DNA of 64,000 bases from Asticcacaulis sp. AC402 (GTDB taxonomy: Bacteria > Pseudomonadota > Alphaproteobacteria > Caulobacterales > Caulobacteraceae): contig NZ_AWGC01000014.1 of NCBI RefSeq assembly GCF_000495835.1, positions 62,001 to 126,000 of the forward strand, given 5' to 3'. The first letter of the stretch is position 1, and every line of letters starts with the position of its first letter. The position numbers and the translations under genes were made by a program. This document shows, piece after piece, positions 28,901 through 37,127 of the stretch. The notes under the pieces were generated by a model. That model saw nothing but the letters and a program-made list of their open reading frames with translations, did no database searches and had not been told where the DNA came from.

Positions 28901-31900
28901 CAACGGCGGATTCAATGTCTCAGGCGGCCTGGCCGCTTCAACCAAGGGCGCAGGCAATGTGCTGGTCGGCGTCGGCGGCATGGGCGGTGACGGCGGCGCA
29001 AGCGGCGCGGTCACTGGCAAGGTGTCCGGCAACGTCTATACGGCCGGTGCCAATTCGGGCGGCGTCACCTATCAAAGTCTGGCCGGCGGCGGTGGCAATG
29101 GCGGCTTCAATGTTACCGGCGCGGTCGCCCTTACGGCGGGCGACAGCGGTGGCTCGGGCAATATCGGCGTCGGTGTCGGTGGTTTTGGCGGCAAGGCGAG
29201 CCACGCCAGCCTGGTCAATGCCTCGGTCATCGGCAATGTCACGACGATGGGCGACACGTCTCACGGCATATTGATGCAAAGCGTTGGCGGCGGTGGCGGC
29301 CAGGGCGGATTCAATGTGACGGGCAGTCTGACGGCGTCGGCCGGCAAGGGCGGCAATATCGGTGTCGGCCTGGGTGGCTTTGGCGGTGGCGGCGGTAATG
29401 CCAGCAGCGTCCATGGCACGCTGAGCGGCGACGTCTATACGCGCGGCAATGAAGCCTACGGCGCCACGTTGCAAAGTATGGGCGGTAGTGGCGGCAATGG
29501 CGGCTTCAATGTCACGGCTTCGGCCACACTGACCTCGGGTGACAATGGGTCCATTGGCGTCGGCATTGGCGGCTTCGGTCTTTCGGGCGGCACCGGGGGC
29601 AATGTCCATGGCGATATCTCTGGTAAATATGAGACCCATGGCGTCAATTCTGACGGTGTGGTCGTCCAGAGCGTCGGCGGCTCCGGCGGCAATGGCGGTC
29701 TGAACGTCACCGGGCAACTCAGCCTTTCGGCCAAGGGCAAGTCAGGCCAGGCCTCGGTTGGTATCGGCGGGTTCGGCGGCGACGGCGGTGCATCGGGCAC
29801 GGCCTGGCTGAAACGCACCGGCGATACCCTGACGACGGGCAAGGATTCCGAAGCCATCATCGTCCAGAGCCTGGCGGGCGGCGGCGGCAATGGCGCCATC
29901 AACGTCACAGGTGGTCTTGTGGCATCTTCGGCCGACAATGCCGCAATCAATATCGGCATCGGCGGTTTCGGCGGCAAGGCCAGTCATGCCGACGCCGTGA
30001 CAGCGACCGTCATCGGCAATGTCCGGGCAACCGGCATGGGCGCCGGGGCGGGCGGCTCAGACACCCCCAACCTGTTCAGTGGCGCCCTTGTGGCGCAAAG
30101 CGTGGGCGGCGGTGGTGGCAACGGAGGCCTGAACGTCTCGGGCGGCGTCAGCCTCACAAAATCGGCCTCTTCCGGCAAGGCGGCAGCGATCGGCATTGGT
30201 GGCTTCGGCGGCGGCGGCGGTAACGGCGGCACGGTCGATCTGACGGTTAGGGCGCCGGCTTCGGATCGCGTACAGGTCATCGTCGATGGTGACAACCGCG
30301 CGGCGATCATCGCGCAGTCGCTGGGCGGCGGTGGCGGCCTCGGCGGCCTGAACGTCTCGGGCGGTATCGCCAGCAACAGCGCCCTGGCCTTTGGCATGGG
30401 CGGCTTCGGCGGCGACGGCGGCCTGGCGAAAAAGGTCACGGCCGACGTCGATGCCGATATCCAGGCGACCGGAGACGGTGCCCGCGGCCTGTTTGCCCAG
30501 TCCCTGGGCGGCGGCGGCGGTGCCGGCGGCATCAATGTTTCGGGTACTGTCAATATCAACAGCAAGGACGACACTTCGATTACCTTTGGTCTGGGCGGTT
30601 TCGGCGGCGCGGGCAATATCAGCGGGGACGTTGATGTCAAACAGAAGGGCCTGGTCATTGTTACGGGCAAAAACGCTTTCGGCATCGTGGCCCAAAGCGT
30701 GGCTGGCGGCGGTGGCGATGGTGGACTGAATGTCTCGGCCAATATCGCCAATGCCAGCGCGGGCAAGTCGACAAACCGCATTGTGGCGGGCGTTGGCGGA
30801 ACGGCTGGCGGCGGTGCGGATGCCGGTGATGTCAAGCTGAACAGCGTTGGCGCGATCACCGTCACCGGGCCCGACAGCACGTCGACTGAGGACAATTCCG
30901 ACGACGAACTGACCGTGGTCTTTAATGCCGGTGGCATATTGGCCCAGTCGGTTGGCGGCGGCGGCGGCGTCGGTGGCATGAACATTACGGCGACCGTGGC
31001 GCGCAACGCCGGCAACACCCTGCAATTCGGCATGGGCGGCAATGGCGGCGCTGGCGGCAATGGCGGTATGGTCAGGGTGAACCGCGGTTACGAAACCGTT
31101 GCGGCGACCGAGACGGTCAATGCCTCAGCCATCCAGACGACCGGCGACTACAGTACCGGCCTTATCGCGCAGAGTGTGGGCGGCGGTGGCGGCATCGCGG
31201 GAATGAATTTCAACTTCGCCTACAACAAGGAATCCAATCCGAACGATGGCAAGACCTACAAGGCGGCCATCATTTCAGTCGGTGGTTCCGGCGCCGATGC
31301 CGGCAATGGTGACGTTGTTGTCGTCCGCCATAATGGCAGCATAGCGACTGACGGTCGTTACAGCCATGGCCTGATCGCGCAGAGCATCGGCGGCGGCGGC
31401 GGTGATTCTCATGCCAATCTTGGCGCGGGCGCCTTGGGCGGCAAGACCAAGGGCGTCAATATCGGTGTCGGCGGCGCCAATGGCTCAGGCGGAAGTGGCG
31501 CTGCGGTTACGGTCGATCATGTCGGCCAGATAACGACCCAGGGCGATTCCTCGGTCGGCATCAAGGCGCAAAGCATTGGCGGTGGCGGCGGTTCAGCCAG
31601 CAGCATCAACAAGATTCTTGATCCCATCCTCGATTTTGCGACGAGCCAGGCCGATGGCTCAAGTCTCGCCGTGAATATCGGACGCGCCGGCGGCAAGGGG
31701 GCGACCAGCGGTGCAGTGACGGTTGGTTCCGACGGCTCGATTGTCACCGAGGGCGATGAGTCGATCGGTATTCTGGCCCAGAGCATCGGCGGCGGCGGCG
31801 GTGACAGCGGAACAACCTCTGTCGGTGGGGATTTCGAGGGCAAGTCCGGCAGCTATGGCGGCAATCTGGCTATCGGTCTCGATGGCGGCGAGTCGGCTAT

Positions 31901-34900
31901 CGGGGGCACTGTCACTGTCACGACAAAGGGGCTGATCCATACAGCGGGTGATCGGGCACACGCCATCTTCGCCCAGAGCCTGGGCGGCGGCGGTGGCATG
32001 GGCGGCACGGTTGGTGACAAGTTTACACTGAGCACTGACGCGGAAGAGGATACCACCTCCGCCAATATCAATATCGGCGGCGGCGGCGGTAAGGGCTCGC
32101 ATTCCGACCAGGTCACCGTGATCAATTCGGCGACCCTTTGGACCCAGAACGACCGTTCCAGCGGGATCTGGGCCCAGTCGATCGGTGGTTCTGGCGGAGC
32201 CGGCGGCGACTATTTGCAGGCCAATATCGAGAGCGTAAAGGCGGAGAAGACGACGCGGACCTTCAACCTCAATGTCGGCGGGAGTGGCGGCGAGGGTGCG
32301 GTCGGCTATGGTGTCAAGGTGACCAATAGCGGCGCCATCCAGACCGACGGCCTGCAATCCTTCGGTATCCGGGCTGAGAGCATCGGCGGCGGCGGCGGCG
32401 ACGGCGGTGCTGTCGCACAGGGTACATTGACGACCGGTGGCGGTAGTAAGCAGTCGATCGATATCAATGTCGGCGGCACGGGCGGAGAAGGCGCCGAAGC
32501 CGGTCTGGTCGAGGTTCGAAACGAAGGCAGCATCGTCACCAAGGGCTTCGCCGCGGAGGGTATCCGCGCGACCAGCACCGGAGGTGGCGGCGGCAATGCC
32601 GGCGTTATTCTGCATACACTTTTGGCCTCCAACAGTGGTGGGGGCCAGACCCAGGCCCTGACCATGAATTTCGGCGGTAACGGCGGTAAGGGCGGCACCG
32701 GCGGCAACGTCAAGGTTGCAAACGTCAAGACTGCGGCGACTGGCTCCGGGACCATCTGGACCGAGGGTGACTCGGCGCACGGGATTTTTGCCCAAAGCCT
32801 GGGCGGCGGCGGCGGCAATGGGTCTTCGATCGTCTCGATGACCGGGTTGCGCGGCTCGGCCGATTCGATATCGGTTGGCCTGCATTTCGGCGGCAAGGGC
32901 GGCAAGGGTAACCATTCCGGCACGGTGTTGGTCGACAATTCCGGCGGCATCTTCACGGACGGCAAGGGCGCTTACGGGATACTGGCCCAGTCGACAGGCG
33001 GTGGCGGCGGTAATGGTGGCCTCGTCATCGCGGCGGCGGCGTCCATTGGCCAAAAGTCCAAGACTCCGGTCCTCGCCATCGGCGGGATTGGTGGTGACGG
33101 CGGCTATGGAGGCGACGTTACGGTTACCAACTCCGGAATCATCCAGACGACTGGTGCCGGCGGCCACGGCATTGTGGCGCAGAGTATCGGAGGGGGAGGC
33201 GGAAACGCCGGCGTCGGACTCACGGCGACCGATAACCTTGCCAACGTTGTCGCGTCCAATCTGATCGCATTGGCGGTCGGTGCCACCGGGGGCGGCAAGG
33301 GCGGCGCCGGCGGTAATGTCACGGTCAATCAGACCGGCAATATCACCGTAACCGGTGAAGGCGCCCAGGCCATTGTCGCCGAAAGTATAAATGGCGGCGG
33401 CGGCAGGCTGGACTTCAGCATTGATGGCGTGGCGGGCCTGCCCGGCTCGTCCGTCGTGAGCCTGTTCAAGGACGTTTTCGACATCAAGGATGAAGACGTC
33501 GTCGAAGATCCCAAGATCGCGGCGCGACTGGGGGGCAGCGACCTGACGGATATGAATGCCGGCAAGGTCAAGATCATCTCCAAGGGCACGCTGGGTGTCG
33601 GCGGCGACAACGGCGTGGCCAGCTTCGACCAGTCGGTCGGTGGTGGTGGTGGCACCGTGCGTATCAAGACCCGCCAGGTGGATGCAGCGTCGATGGGTGA
33701 CAATATCGGGGCAGCGGCCATTTCCTACTCGGTTAACCTGGGCGGCAGCAACGGCGTCAACAATTCCGGTGCCGATATCGACAATACCCACGATGGCGCT
33801 TTGATCACCACGGGCCGCAATTCGGCCGGCGTCCTGTCGCAGACCATCGGCGGTGGCGGCGGTCACGCCCTTGTTGACATCACGACCGAAGCCGGCGCCC
33901 TGGTCGGGCCGATCAACCTGGCCTTCGGCAGCCAGTCGGGCTCACATGAAGCCGGGGGCGACATCCTGCGTCGCCAGACCGGCAGTGTCGTGACAACCGG
34001 CGATCTGTCGACCGGCGTCATCCTGCAAAGCATTGGCGGCGGTGGCGGCTCGGCCAGCGTGGTCGTGCATCCGGCAGTGGTTCCGGCGTCGCTTTCGGCC
34101 AGGCTGGCGGGTAGCACACCGATCGCAAGCAATCGTGGCGGATTGAACGCCGCACCGGTCCCGGTGACCTCGACCGTCACGTTTGGCGCCACAGGCGGTA
34201 CCATGCTGGACGGCGGTGATATTGATACGAGCTTCAGCGGCGGCGTCAGCACCTCGGGTGCCCACGCCCTTGGCATCTTTGCCCAGTCGATCGGGGCGGG
34301 CGGCGGAGAGCTGCGGTTGAGTGGCGTTGATACCCTCCAGCTGACCCTTGGCGGCAGTGGCGGTGCTTCGGGCACTGGCGGCTTGGTCAAGCTCGGTAAT
34401 GCCGGCAATGTCGAGACGACAGGCGCCGGCGCGCATGGCATCTTCCTGCAGTCGATCGGCGGGGGGGGCGGGGGTGTCTTCGGCGTTGGTGACGGTTCAA
34501 GCGTGGTGTTAAACAGCGCCAATATCGGCAACGGTGGCTCGATCGACTTCAAGCAGGTCGGCTCGGTCATAACGTCGGGCATCGGCGCCTACGGTGTGGC
34601 CGCGCAAAGCCTGGGCGGCGGCGGCGGATGGGTCGACGGCCTGTTTGCCGGCACGGCCGGCGGTTCCGGTCAGGGCGGTGCGATTGGCCTAAACGTTGAC
34701 GGCAATGTCGTCACCTCGGGTGCGGGCGCCACGGCGATCTTCGCGCAAAGTCTGGGTAGCCTGGGTGGCGGCAACATCACCATCGACGCCACCAGCCTGG
34801 TTCGCGGCAATGCCATCGGCATTTCACTGGACGGCGGCGCGGTCAATACGGTCACCTCAAAGGGATCGATCTCGGCCGTTTCCGGCCTGGCTATCAACGC

Positions 34901-36593
34901 CACGACCGGCGATGACAGAGTATTCAATGACGGCGTGGTGATCGGCAATATCGACCTCGGCAGCGGCGCCAACAGTTTCAGCAATCGCGCCGGTTCGAGT
35001 TTTGTCGCCTACACGACCATCGACCTGCATGACGGAGCGGGGCCGGTTCCGTCGTCCAGCACCTTCAGCAATTCCGGCGACTTCCTGATGGGCCTGTCGG
35101 CACCGCGCGTGCCGATCGACCTCGCCAACTCTGGCGTCTTCGACAATCTCGACGCCGTTGGCAATCCGCTTACCAACCTCATGCTGGGCTCACGCGTCGT
35201 CAATCAGGTCGAGCTGGACGGCAATTTCGTCCAGACGGCGACGGGCCATTTGGCCTTTGATGTCGCCTTTGGTCCCTATGCCTACGACAAAGTCAATGTA
35301 ACAGGCAATGCAACGGTGGCCGGGACGGGTGATGTGATCCTGACCTGGCTCGAGAATGCTGCGCCTGCCACCCTGTTCGCCACTGGCGGCGACGGGGCGG
35401 ACAACGGCCTGAATATCACCGACACCCTGGCTCTGGACTACCGCATTATCGCCGATACCTCGGGCGTTAGCCTGGCCTTTACGTCGAACTTCGGCCAGCC
35501 GTTCCTCAACCGAAACGAACGCGAAATCGGTCACCATATGGATTCGGCGATCTCAGCTGGCGATTCAGGCGGTATCGGCCGCTTGATGGCGCTGATCGGC
35601 AATCTTCAGGCCGGTGAAGAGGATCGCTACAAGGCGATATTCGACCAACTGAACCCGGAACCCTTCATGGCACCGTTGTTCGTGCAAACGACCGCCGGAC
35701 GGCAGTTCGCTGGCCAGATGATGAAGTGCGACCAGGGTGCTGTTTCCCCTGCCGACAGTTGCATCTGGGGGCATGCAGCCTCCACCTCTGCAAAGCGCAA
35801 GGCCGACAACGAGAGCTATGGCTTCGACAATGCCATGGCCAGCTTCCAGGCGGGCCGTGAGGACCGACTCAACGAGCACTGGTCGGTGGCAACTGCCGTC
35901 GGTTATGACAGTATCGACGCCCTCTACGTCCGCGCCGACAAGGCATGGAGCAAGGGTAACAGCTTGAAGATGGGCCTGGGCTTCAAGCGCAGGTACACCG
36001 GTGGCAAGGTCCTGGGTCTATCTCTGTCGGGTGGATACCAGTCGCTCGAGACTGAACGCCGTGTCACTGTCTTTACGCCGGGGGTCGGGCAGTCGAAACC
36101 GTCCAGCGGCTACCTGATGGCACGGGGCAGCTTCGGCGGTACCTGGGCCCGGGATGCCTATTTCATCCAGCCAGCCGTCAGCCTGTCGGTGACTGCGCTG
36201 CACCAGTACGACTTCCGGGAAACGGGGCTCGACGGGCTCGGTGCTTCGGGGGCGTCCAGTACTCAGGTTTTCATGACGCTTAATCCTGAAGTGACCTTCG
36301 GGCTGGTCATGGACCAGAGGGCCGACAGCCATTCGGTTATATCGTTCAATATCGGCGCCCTGAAACAATCGACCGACAGGCTGAAGATGCCGTTCCGTCT
36401 GGTCGGGGCCAATACGGCTTCGAATCCGGCGCAAATCAGCACTGCGTTCGATGAGTACAATGTGCGCTACGGCGCCGATGCACAGTATGTCGGCAAGGAC
36501 GATAAATTCTCGCTTCGGCTGTCTTTCGTTAACGAGGTTGGCAAGCTAAACAGCAACCAGAACTTCAACATGAGTGTGCGCTACAAGTTCTGA
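22932..36593 (+). CDS. Giant glycine-rich autotransporter adhesin (4553 residues)
   Basis: A type Va secretion protein. A basic N-terminus and long signal peptide end near residue 51 (SVVFA-ALPPPPP). The passenger, about residues 52-4270, has some 57 copies, counted by eye, of the segment xxAQSxGGGGGxGG. They recur on average every 65 residues and are separated by Gly-rich strands and short Thr/Gly turns such as TTGDxSxG. This is typical of a long beta-helix. The C-terminal barrel (about 4280-4553) ends NMSVRYKF with the terminal Phe recognised by the BAM complex. It should reach the surface as a very long fibre for attachment or aggregation. Cysteines are few. It lies between ftsA and ftsZ, bracketed by family A repeats. 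Ligand unknown. Confidence 0.93.
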   Translation: MRKSDGLSKSSVGCRPVSNPRARRLFGSSSWLTIGLAMATLGSGLPSVVFAALPPPPPISVGQNVVNPVSGADEKVVEVITPSTVRTDKGNIILLASAKDDVITVKTPAGPVFYTVTDVIKNADGRVIQVKAKDDKGVESLIDRVIDKSKDIEGVPSFGTGGDGSGSVPLSFLPAVGDTNIYVAGGAGGNGSDGHDGGGVRICFGILGCIEIAYNPSAGGNGGKGPDVDRTIDAGWGNIQTISRSLPGIAVSSVGGNGGQGGDAYGNIDAARGGTAGVGGTVKLNTSVEVTTGGEGAYGIFAQSRAGQGGKGGTGYIASTGGGGGAAAQAGTVDVTNSGKIITTGKNAIGIMAQSLGGASGDGGGSYGIIGEGGGGSTGGNGNTVSVTNAGKVQTGGDYAHGVFAQSIGGSGGNAGDAGGIVTFGNTGSAGGNGAAASITAKTGSSVLTTGKRAYGLFAQSVGGGGGSGGLSVGLATLGSDGGAGGDGGTATISIESGATVSTTGENSHSVFAQSVGGGGGDAGVSAGLVTLGGGGKKGGRASTVTVTSGGALTTDGLDSRGIFAQSVGGGGGSAAGSGGIFALGGKGDVGGPGGDVSVSVGTTGSVVTTKAGSDGIFAQSVGGGGGSGGSTGGLVSLGGKGAGGGIGGVVGIDNAGLVWTKGRYARGIFAQSVGGGGGSGGDAGGLVSIGGEAGPGSTGGHVTVGNAGSIVTEGNQATGLQAQSIGGGGGDGGTSGGVFLVIGGKGSAGGDGGVVTVNHIGSITTSGEDSHGIFAQSVGGGGGNGGASYSVSAFAGVSLGGDGNAGGKGGQVDLTFRNRTATGEITTIGDRSRGIFAQSVGGGGGSGGLAAQMSVGFGGAVSLAIGGKGNSGGAGGLVHVGDVVGCFTASTCYGTNKDDLKILTSGDNSEGMYIQSVGGGGGSGGYAISTAIAASPGVAVSLSAAVGGAGGNGGAGGNVIVRSGGSIQTGEIGGAFVMKDGVATTEVRNNGEFSTGLLAQSVGGGGGKGGFSISASVAAAGGGALALAGGIGGSGGMGGDGGLSDVDFNGSITTLGDDAAGALIQSVGGGGGSGGYNISGAVGLSGGAGGGGSLGIGGSGDTGGAGGTALGTIGGEVQTVGDRSTGVIVQSVGGGGGNGGFNISGALGAAGGTGGAVAIGLGGTGKGGGIGGRAEGRTLSTIDTWGDDSGGLLVQSVGGGGGNGGYNISGTIGAGGGAGGAVSVGIGGSAGTGSTGGYAFGDARGAVTTRGFRSAGVTVQSLGGGGGNGGFNVSGSLGGGGIGGGAISVGLGGTGGGGGGGGEVHGFATSIHTLKAQSTGFLAQSVGGGGGNGGFSIAGSIGAGGTVGGAVSVSVGGSGGSGGSAGWTEGRVSGQVITEGENSTGVVVQSLGGGGGNGGFTVAGGIGGGGTAGVAINVGVGGSGGTAGHGGTVDASAAGITTKGDRSGGFLAQSVGGGGGNGGFSIGAGIGGGGTGGGAISVSVGGAGAGGGTGGKVTGTVTGLVLTEGESSTGVTVQSLGGGGGNGGFSVAGGIGAGGTGGGAISVGLGGSGGGAGQAGEVHGFAQSIGTKGENSSGFLAQSVGGGGGNGGFSIAGSIGAGGTGGGGISVSIGGSGSEGGNAGYVEGRVSGLVSTQGVGSAGVIVQSMGGGGGNGAFSVAGGIGGGGTGGGAISVGLGGSGGKAGDGGEVDASAVAITTTKDQSGGFLAQSVGGGGGNGGFSIGAGIGAGGTGGGAISVGIGGSGAGGGEGKRVGASVMGNVYTAGTESDAIVAQSLGGGGGNGGFAIAGSIGGGGTGGGAVGVGIGGSGMGGGNAGQVDLTVTGITETLGKDSDGIIAQSVGGGGGNGGFAVTGSIAAGGTGAGTVGVSVGGSGGDGGNSTGKVTLNVTGGAAASGKTVAVQTHAAGGRGVLAQSIGGGGGNGGFTVVAGITLAKTGAGNVGVGVGGSGGKGGYASAVEGNVTGDVTTLGARDATGVLIQSVGGGGGNGGFNVSGGLAASTKGAGNVLVGVGGMGGDGGASGAVTGKVSGNVYTAGANSGGVTYQSLAGGGGNGGFNVTGAVALTAGDSGGSGNIGVGVGGFGGKASHASLVNASVIGNVTTMGDTSHGILMQSVGGGGGQGGFNVTGSLTASAGKGGNIGVGLGGFGGGGGNASSVHGTLSGDVYTRGNEAYGATLQSMGGSGGNGGFNVTASATLTSGDNGSIGVGIGGFGLSGGTGGNVHGDISGKYETHGVNSDGVVVQSVGGSGGNGGLNVTGQLSLSAKGKSGQASVGIGGFGGDGGASGTAWLKRTGDTLTTGKDSEAIIVQSLAGGGGNGAINVTGGLVASSADNAAINIGIGGFGGKASHADAVTATVIGNVRATGMGAGAGGSDTPNLFSGALVAQSVGGGGGNGGLNVSGGVSLTKSASSGKAAAIGIGGFGGGGGNGGTVDLTVRAPASDRVQVIVDGDNRAAIIAQSLGGGGGLGGLNVSGGIASNSALAFGMGGFGGDGGLAKKVTADVDADIQATGDGARGLFAQSLGGGGGAGGINVSGTVNINSKDDTSITFGLGGFGGAGNISGDVDVKQKGLVIVTGKNAFGIVAQSVAGGGGDGGLNVSANIANASAGKSTNRIVAGVGGTAGGGADAGDVKLNSVGAITVTGPDSTSTEDNSDDELTVVFNAGGILAQSVGGGGGVGGMNITATVARNAGNTLQFGMGGNGGAGGNGGMVRVNRGYETVAATETVNASAIQTTGDYSTGLIAQSVGGGGGIAGMNFNFAYNKESNPNDGKTYKAAIISVGGSGADAGNGDVVVVRHNGSIATDGRYSHGLIAQSIGGGGGDSHANLGAGALGGKTKGVNIGVGGANGSGGSGAAVTVDHVGQITTQGDSSVGIKAQSIGGGGGSASSINKILDPILDFATSQADGSSLAVNIGRAGGKGATSGAVTVGSDGSIVTEGDESIGILAQSIGGGGGDSGTTSVGGDFEGKSGSYGGNLAIGLDGGESAIGGTVTVTTKGLIHTAGDRAHAIFAQSLGGGGGMGGTVGDKFTLSTDAEEDTTSANINIGGGGGKGSHSDQVTVINSATLWTQNDRSSGIWAQSIGGSGGAGGDYLQANIESVKAEKTTRTFNLNVGGSGGEGAVGYGVKVTNSGAIQTDGLQSFGIRAESIGGGGGDGGAVAQGTLTTGGGSKQSIDINVGGTGGEGAEAGLVEVRNEGSIVTKGFAAEGIRATSTGGGGGNAGVILHTLLASNSGGGQTQALTMNFGGNGGKGGTGGNVKVANVKTAATGSGTIWTEGDSAHGIFAQSLGGGGGNGSSIVSMTGLRGSADSISVGLHFGGKGGKGNHSGTVLVDNSGGIFTDGKGAYGILAQSTGGGGGNGGLVIAAAASIGQKSKTPVLAIGGIGGDGGYGGDVTVTNSGIIQTTGAGGHGIVAQSIGGGGGNAGVGLTATDNLANVVASNLIALAVGATGGGKGGAGGNVTVNQTGNITVTGEGAQAIVAESINGGGGRLDFSIDGVAGLPGSSVVSLFKDVFDIKDEDVVEDPKIAARLGGSDLTDMNAGKVKIISKGTLGVGGDNGVASFDQSVGGGGGTVRIKTRQVDAASMGDNIGAAAISYSVNLGGSNGVNNSGADIDNTHDGALITTGRNSAGVLSQTIGGGGGHALVDITTEAGALVGPINLAFGSQSGSHEAGGDILRRQTGSVVTTGDLSTGVILQSIGGGGGSASVVVHPAVVPASLSARLAGSTPIASNRGGLNAAPVPVTSTVTFGATGGTMLDGGDIDTSFSGGVSTSGAHALGIFAQSIGAGGGELRLSGVDTLQLTLGGSGGASGTGGLVKLGNAGNVETTGAGAHGIFLQSIGGGGGGVFGVGDGSSVVLNSANIGNGGSIDFKQVGSVITSGIGAYGVAAQSLGGGGGWVDGLFAGTAGGSGQGGAIGLNVDGNVVTSGAGATAIFAQSLGSLGGGNITIDATSLVRGNAIGISLDGGAVNTVTSKGSISAVSGLAINATTGDDRVFNDGVVIGNIDLGSGANSFSNRAGSSFVAYTTIDLHDGAGPVPSSSTFSNSGDFLMGLSAPRVPIDLANSGVFDNLDAVGNPLTNLMLGSRVVNQVELDGNFVQTATGHLAFDVAFGPYAYDKVNVTGNATVAGTGDVILTWLENAAPATLFATGGDGADNGLNITDTLALDYRIIADTSGVSLAFTSNFGQPFLNRNEREIGHHMDSAISAGDSGGIGRLMALIGNLQAGEEDRYKAIFDQLNPEPFMAPLFVQTTAGRQFAGQMMKCDQGAVSPADSCIWGHAASTSAKRKADNESYGFDNAMASFQAGREDRLNEHWSVATAVGYDSIDALYVRADKAWSKGNSLKMGLGFKRRYTGGKVLGLSLSGGYQSLETERRVTVFTPGVGQSKPSSGYLMARGSFGGTWARDAYFIQPAVSLSVTALHQYDFRETGLDGLGASGASSTQVFMTLNPEVTFGLVMDQRADSHSVISFNIGALKQSTDRLKMPFRLVGANTASNPAQISTAFDEYNVRYGADAQYVGKDDKFSLRLSFVNEVGKLNSNQNFNMSVRYKF

Positions 36594-36602
36594 CGCATTG
36601 TT

Positions 36603-36755
36603 ATACCAACCCACGAAATTCTTGGCACATGCGGGTTGGCAAGCGCCACTGCACGGGCGGCCCCGATGGCGCTTCGCATAAGCTCGGGGGGGCCAGAAAT
36701 GCACGCTGGCGCGCTTGCCAGCCCGCGATGAGCCACGATCATCGCGGGCGGGTGT
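36603..36755 (+). mobile_element. Degenerate family A element downstream of the autotransporter gene
   Basis: It starts TACCAACCCACG 10 bases after the autotransporter stop and shares CAAGCGCC, GCATAAGCTCGGG, CTGGCGCGCTTGCCA and CGATGAGCCA-type blocks with the intact copies. Its left hairpin is replaced by CCAACCC...GGGTTGG and its right end reads GGGTGTT. No clear target duplication remains. Confidence 0.65.
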
Positions 36756-36904
36756 TGTTCGCCGCCCTTCTTGGGCGCAATGAGTTGTCGCTGCCATGTG
36801 GGATATCTCACAGTTGGTCGGAAGCGGTGCAGATATGCAGGGTGCGGCCGTAATTCAGGTTGCGTTAACGCGATTTCAGCTATCACGGGAATTGCACAAC
36901 TTGG

Positions 36905-37106
36905 CTGACTCATTTCGGACGCGATTGACGCCTAGAACGTCCACGTTTCGGTAATCTCTCTTAAAATTTATTACCGTGAGCACTTCAAATTTACCCGACT
37001 CAAGGTATCGGGTAAGAATTCGTTAAGCATGTTCGTAGTCTCCTGTTTGGAACCCGCAGGAGACAGCGAAGCGCCCCGCTTGACATGCCTCTGAAAGGGG
37101 AATTTT
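36905..37106 (+). promoter_or_regulatory. ftsZ upstream region with GANTC and CtrA-like sites
   Basis: Two GANTC methylation sites lie at 36907-36911 and 36997-37001. GTAA-N7-TTAA at 37012-37026 differs by one base from the CtrA consensus TTAA-N7-TTAA. In Caulobacter crescentus ftsZ transcription depends on CtrA repression and CcrM methylation, so the same logic is likely here. AAAGGGG at 37094-37100 is a ribosome-binding site placed for the GTG at 37107. Confidence 0.55.
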
Positions 37107-37127
37107 GTGAAAGGTTGGTCCGAGCCC

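Noticed and set aside
24293-33866. Long open frames on the reverse strand across the autotransporter gene (one of 735 codons)
   Set aside because: They are Pro/Ala/Thr-rich mirror images of the Gly-rich passenger. GGC/GGT codons read as GCC/ACC on the other strand, so stops are rare by composition. They lack ribosome-binding sites and domain motifs.
23800-34800. Regular repeats resembling a CRISPR array or satellite
   Set aside because: The periodicity is in codons of a single open frame (AQSxGGGGG segments with variable spacing), with synonymous variation between units. There is no constant repeat with unique spacers.
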